Part shown: positions 61,128-64,000 of the stretch, one piece after another
How positions within the stretch are numbered: the first letter of the stretch is position 1
How the letters are laid out: each line of letters begins with the position of its first letter
Assembly: GCA_031422315.1 (NCBI GenBank)
Contig: JANOQN010000064.1
Span: 151,910 to 215,909, forward strand
Length of the DNA stretch: 64,000 nucleotides
Direction: 5' to 3'
Source of the DNA: JANNYA01 sp031422315
GTDB lineage: Bacteria; Pseudomonadota; Gammaproteobacteria; Xanthomonadales; SZUA-5
The notes under the pieces: generated by a model
What the model saw: the letters and a program-made list of their open reading frames with translations, nothing else
Database searches by the model: none
What the model was told of the DNA's origin: nothing
Program-made: the position numbers and the translations under genes

Positions 61128-61378
61128 CGATCCTGGTCCACACTCAATTCTTCATCGACAATCTGCGCAATGCTCTGGGTGGAAATGCCACCCGACAAAC
61201 CCTCGCCAATTCTTTGCGCGAGCAACGATTTCAAATCTCGCCAAGCCTGATCTTCAACCGCAGTGAGTGGAAACAGTCGCTCGATGGCATATTGCTTGAT
61301 TGTTTTGCCTTGCAGGGCCGCCATAGCCTTTAAATTTTGGTGCTGCTGATCGTCAATATCGATGGTCAAGCGGCTCAT
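61124..61378 (-). CDS. parD: ParD-type antitoxin (ribbon-helix-helix)
   Basis: 84 residues. RHH-like start MSRLTIDIDDQQHQNLKAMAALQGKTIKQYAIERLFPL; the C-terminal half (LLAQRIGEGLSGGISTQSIAQIVDEEL) should bind ParE. ATGA overlap with parE. Probably autoregulated. Confidence 0.88.
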   Translation of the reverse strand: MSRLTIDIDDQQHQNLKAMAALQGKTIKQYAIERLFPLTAVEDQAWRDLKSLLAQRIGEGLSGGISTQSIAQIVDEELSVDQDR

Positions 61379-61639
61379 AAGCGCTCCGGTAAAGTTGATT
61401 GCCTTGGAAAAACGTCACGCTAATGCGCGCCTGAGTTAAGCGATTCTCAGAGCAACACTAGCACAAATGTGGGTTTGTGCGTCTGCGGGAAGAACTGCCC
61501 TATTGAACGCTTGACACCGGCTTTGCGGCAGATTGCTCGCCCAACACAGCTCGGCGCTCAGAAGAGCATGTACTTCGGCTAAGTTTGGATCGGATACAAC
61601 TATGATCACGCTCACTTCGGAAAGCCCATTCTGTTAAGT

Positions 61640-61757
61640 GGCTTCAAATACCGGCAATAACGTGGCAGCGACCTGCACAATCAGCCACGCCCCCGACCAG
61701 GTACAGCCCGGCCATGCGGATGACGTTGCGGCGGCGGAGTTCGGCAGGCAAGTTCAT
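61640..61757 (-). pseudogene. N-terminal fragment of the TolB-like/TPR family
   Basis: From ATG 61757 it reads NLPAELRRRNVIRMAGLYLV and then, after one extra C, in the next frame GAWLIVQVAATLLPVFEA, identical in type to the start of the next gene upstream. Nothing of the TolB domain or TPRs remains. The ATG overlaps the stop of paralogue 2 (ATGA). The region 61379-61639 between it and parD shows no gene. Confidence 0.88.
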
Positions 61758-63916
61758 GGCAGTGGCGCCATACCAAGCTTGGCGCGCTCGATATTGATCA
61801 ACGCGGTCATGCGAGCGTTCTGAGCTTTGAACTCCGGAACGTCGCGCAACTCGGCGAAAGCCGGATCGCGGTCGAGCAGTGGGTCGCGGACGCCCAGATC
61901 AATGGCCTGGGTCAGTGCCTTCAGCGCCGCAGCGCGCTCGTCGGCAAGTGCGAAAAAACGGGCCTCGGTCATGACAAACTCGCCGCTGGCATAGCCCTGC
62001 TCACGCCAAAAGTCCAGACGCCCCCGCCAGTTCGCCAGTGTTTCGGCCAAGCCTTTTTTGTCGCCGGTTGCCCGCTGCGCGGCGGCAATGGCTTCGAAGG
62101 GTCCCGATTCCGTGGGCCCGACGTCGGCATCCAGTGCTTTGATATCGCCCCAACGCTCGCGGTAAAGCGCCAGTGCCTCATCGAAGCGGCCGGCACCTGT
62201 CAGTGTGGTGAGCAGGGTTTCGCCAGCATCAAGATCGTCCGGCGTCGCCGCCAGCTGTTCACGCAAATCGGCGATAGCCTCGTCACTCCGGCCCAGCGCA
62301 AGCAGTGCCCGCGCCCTGAATGTGGGAATGCCTTGAAGCGACAGTACGCGGTCAAAATCGCCTACGCGGTAGTGGATCACCGCGTTCGCCAGCGGCGCCC
62401 AATTCGACCCGATGGCCAGCATTCGTGCGGCTGGAACGTGTGCATCAGCCAATTGGCCGCCGTCATACAGGTCGCTTCCTCGTGCCGCGAGACTCTGCTG
62501 ATAGTCCGGAAAGGTACGCAGCAGGCGCGCGGTTACGGCTTGGGCTTCGGTCAACTTGCCGAGATCCCGCAGCCTGCCGCCAAGACTCACCAGATTGCCC
62601 ACGTTGAGCGGATCAATCGCGTCCAGCCGTTGCCGCACCGCCAAGGATTCGCGCAGACGTCCGCTTCGCTCGAGCAGGATTGCCTGCCAGTGCAGTGCGT
62701 CCGGCAGATTCGGGTTCTGCGCCAGCGCTTTGGTCAGTGCCGCCTCAGCACGCGCGAAGTCGCGTTGATCTGTGAAGATCAAACCCTGCACCGCATGCGC
62801 TTCGGCCAACGTCGGATCCAGCGCCAGCGCCTTGTCCAGCAGGGGCCCTGCGATGGCAAGCGCCTGATCGAGCGGAATGTCGCCGTAGCCACCGCTCCCG
62901 CTTCGCAGGTGCAGCACCGTCTGCGCCAGCGCCGCCAGCGCCGGAGCATAGTTGGGATCGAACTTGAGCGCCTCTTCGAGCAAACCGCGCGCGGCTTCCA
63001 GCCCGCTGCGGGTGCGGCCCTGAATCAACGGCCGCGCTTGCAGGAATAACTCGTAAGCCGGCAGTGAGGCCGCCGCTTGTGCCACCGGCGCGGATTGGCC
63101 CGCAGCAAGCAAGTTGATTTTCAGCGCCTGCGCAATGGATGCCGCAATCTCGCTTTGGATCGCAAACACGTTTTCCAGCTTGCGGTCGTAGCTTTGCGAC
63201 CACAGGTGCGAGCCGTCTTCGACCGAGATCAGCTGCGCGGAGATGCGCAAGTCGTTGCCCGCTTTGCGCACGCTGCCTTCCAGCAGATACGCCACGCCCA
63301 GCGTATTGCCGATGGTGCGCAGATCTTCGTTGCGGCCCTTGAACGCGAACGACGAGGTGCGGCCAATCACTTTGAGATCGCGAATTTGCGCCAGCAGGTT
63401 GAGGATTTCTTCCGACAAACCATCGGAGAAATATTCCTGATCTTTAGCTTGACTCATGTCGGCAAAGGGCAGCACGGCGATGGAGGCTGCGGCTGGGGTT
63501 TTGACGGGTTCGGGTGCCCAAGTTTGATTGGGGGCTAGCGCGGCAACCGCTGCCGCTGCGCCCCGCCCCGGCGCCAGCACGAACTTGTCAAGCGCAAAGT
63601 AGCCCAGCGCCAAGAGCAACACGACAATGATCATGCGATCCATCCGCCGCGCGGTTTGCGGGGCGACGGATTCCGTATTCGTCACTTCACTGTCGCGCTT
63701 CAAGCCATCCGACGTGAGTTCAAACACCCAGGAAACAACCAGCGCGGGAATAAAGCCAATCGCCAGCAGAGCAACCAGCGTTTTCATCATCCAGCCGGGT
63801 GCTTCAAATACCGGCAATAGTGTCGCGGCGACTTGCACAATCAGCCACGCACCGACCAGATACAGCCCGGCCATGCGGATGACGTTGCGGCGGCGGAGTT
63901 CGGCGAGTAGGTTCAT
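61754..63916 (-). CDS. Membrane protein with TolB-like domain and TPR repeats (paralogue 2)
   Basis: 720 residues from ATG 63916 (the 12-codon extension before it is not conserved). Same layout as paralogue 1: NLLAELRRRNVIRMAGLYLVGAWLI, three spans (VQVAATLLPVFEAPGW, TLVALLAIGFIPALVVSWVF, MIIVVLLLALGYFALDKFVL), TolB-like domain (ASIAVLPFADMSQAKDQEYFSDGLSEEILNLLA ... LRISAQLISVEDGSHLWSQSYDRKLENVFAIQSEI), and a longer TPR region (about 330-700). A Pro- and Ala-rich linker lies between span three and the TolB domain. Its stop overlaps the start of the next fragment. Confidence 0.88.
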   Translation of the reverse strand: MNLLAELRRRNVIRMAGLYLVGAWLIVQVAATLLPVFEAPGWMMKTLVALLAIGFIPALVVSWVFELTSDGLKRDSEVTNTESVAPQTARRMDRMIIVVLLLALGYFALDKFVLAPGRGAAAAVAALAPNQTWAPEPVKTPAAASIAVLPFADMSQAKDQEYFSDGLSEEILNLLAQIRDLKVIGRTSSFAFKGRNEDLRTIGNTLGVAYLLEGSVRKAGNDLRISAQLISVEDGSHLWSQSYDRKLENVFAIQSEIAASIAQALKINLLAAGQSAPVAQAAASLPAYELFLQARPLIQGRTRSGLEAARGLLEEALKFDPNYAPALAALAQTVLHLRSGSGGYGDIPLDQALAIAGPLLDKALALDPTLAEAHAVQGLIFTDQRDFARAEAALTKALAQNPNLPDALHWQAILLERSGRLRESLAVRQRLDAIDPLNVGNLVSLGGRLRDLGKLTEAQAVTARLLRTFPDYQQSLAARGSDLYDGGQLADAHVPAARMLAIGSNWAPLANAVIHYRVGDFDRVLSLQGIPTFRARALLALGRSDEAIADLREQLAATPDDLDAGETLLTTLTGAGRFDEALALYRERWGDIKALDADVGPTESGPFEAIAAAQRATGDKKGLAETLANWRGRLDFWREQGYASGEFVMTEARFFALADERAAALKALTQAIDLGVRDPLLDRDPAFAELRDVPEFKAQNARMTALINIERAKLGMAPLP

Positions 63917-64000
63917 TTTCCGAGATATTCCTCTATCAAGGCTTTTCAACACGGCATTCAGTCAGGCCGTTGGCTTGCTTGATAAATGCACGATCGAATG

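Noticed and set aside
53690..63916. Prophage or integrative element
   Set aside because: No integrase, phage structural gene, tRNA-end duplication or transposase was found in the region.

Overview
The window looks like chromosome of a Gammaproteobacterium, most likely from the Lysobacterales (Xanthomonadales), perhaps near Rhodanobacteraceae. This is inferred from the gene families present: TolB-like/TPR membrane proteins, secreted proteins ending in a GFE-type tail, WYNP..SGWG modules, lptFG and panBC/panD/pgi. No search was run. Coding is dense and fairly GC-rich, except one clearly AT-rich gene at 54.9-56.6 kb. There are no rRNA genes, CRISPR arrays, recognisable transposases or phage genes, and only one tRNA (Gln).

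Left part (0-11 kb): an anaerobic respiration block. A universal stress protein and an outer-membrane porin-like protein lie on the minus strand. Divergent from them is an operon of nirK (copper nitrite reductase fused to a cytochrome c domain, predicted lipoprotein), nirV and an SCO copper protein. Three FNR/DNR-type boxes (TTGAT-N4-ATCAA or one change from it) sit upstream of the stress protein, the porin and nirK, so the block reads as one oxygen- or NO-responsive regulon. A periplasmic-sensor diguanylate cyclase and a large secreted subtilase follow.

Middle (11-53 kb): mostly housekeeping genes. These are dcd, gcvP-lptF-lptG, a ZrgA-like zinc protein, a ParA-like ATPase, tRNA-Gln-prs, panBC, a CapD/PglF-type sugar dehydratase, pgi and panD (minus strand), a CNT nucleoside transporter, xdhAB, glnA, an SDR/LysR pair, an M50-type protease, a propeller-GGDEF sensor, coaD-nadE and several secreted proteins. 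glnA has two phased NtrC-like boxes and a sigma-54-like promoter upstream. A short palindromic repeat (CGTCATTCCCGCG-type) is scattered through the window. It has also entered the reading frames of xdhA and xdhB without breaking them.

Right part (53-64 kb): an unstable accessory region. It holds a VapBC pair, a ParDE pair, a decayed AbrB/PIN pair, an AT-rich orphan membrane protein, and genes broken by stop codons or frameshifts. It also has four copies, two intact and two fragments, of one family with three membrane segments, a TolB-like domain and TPRs. Two of the fragments begin with an ATGA overlap on the stop codon of the gene upstream. Single-base lesions here and at 14.98 kb could be true decay or, in a draft or metagenome assembly, sequence error.
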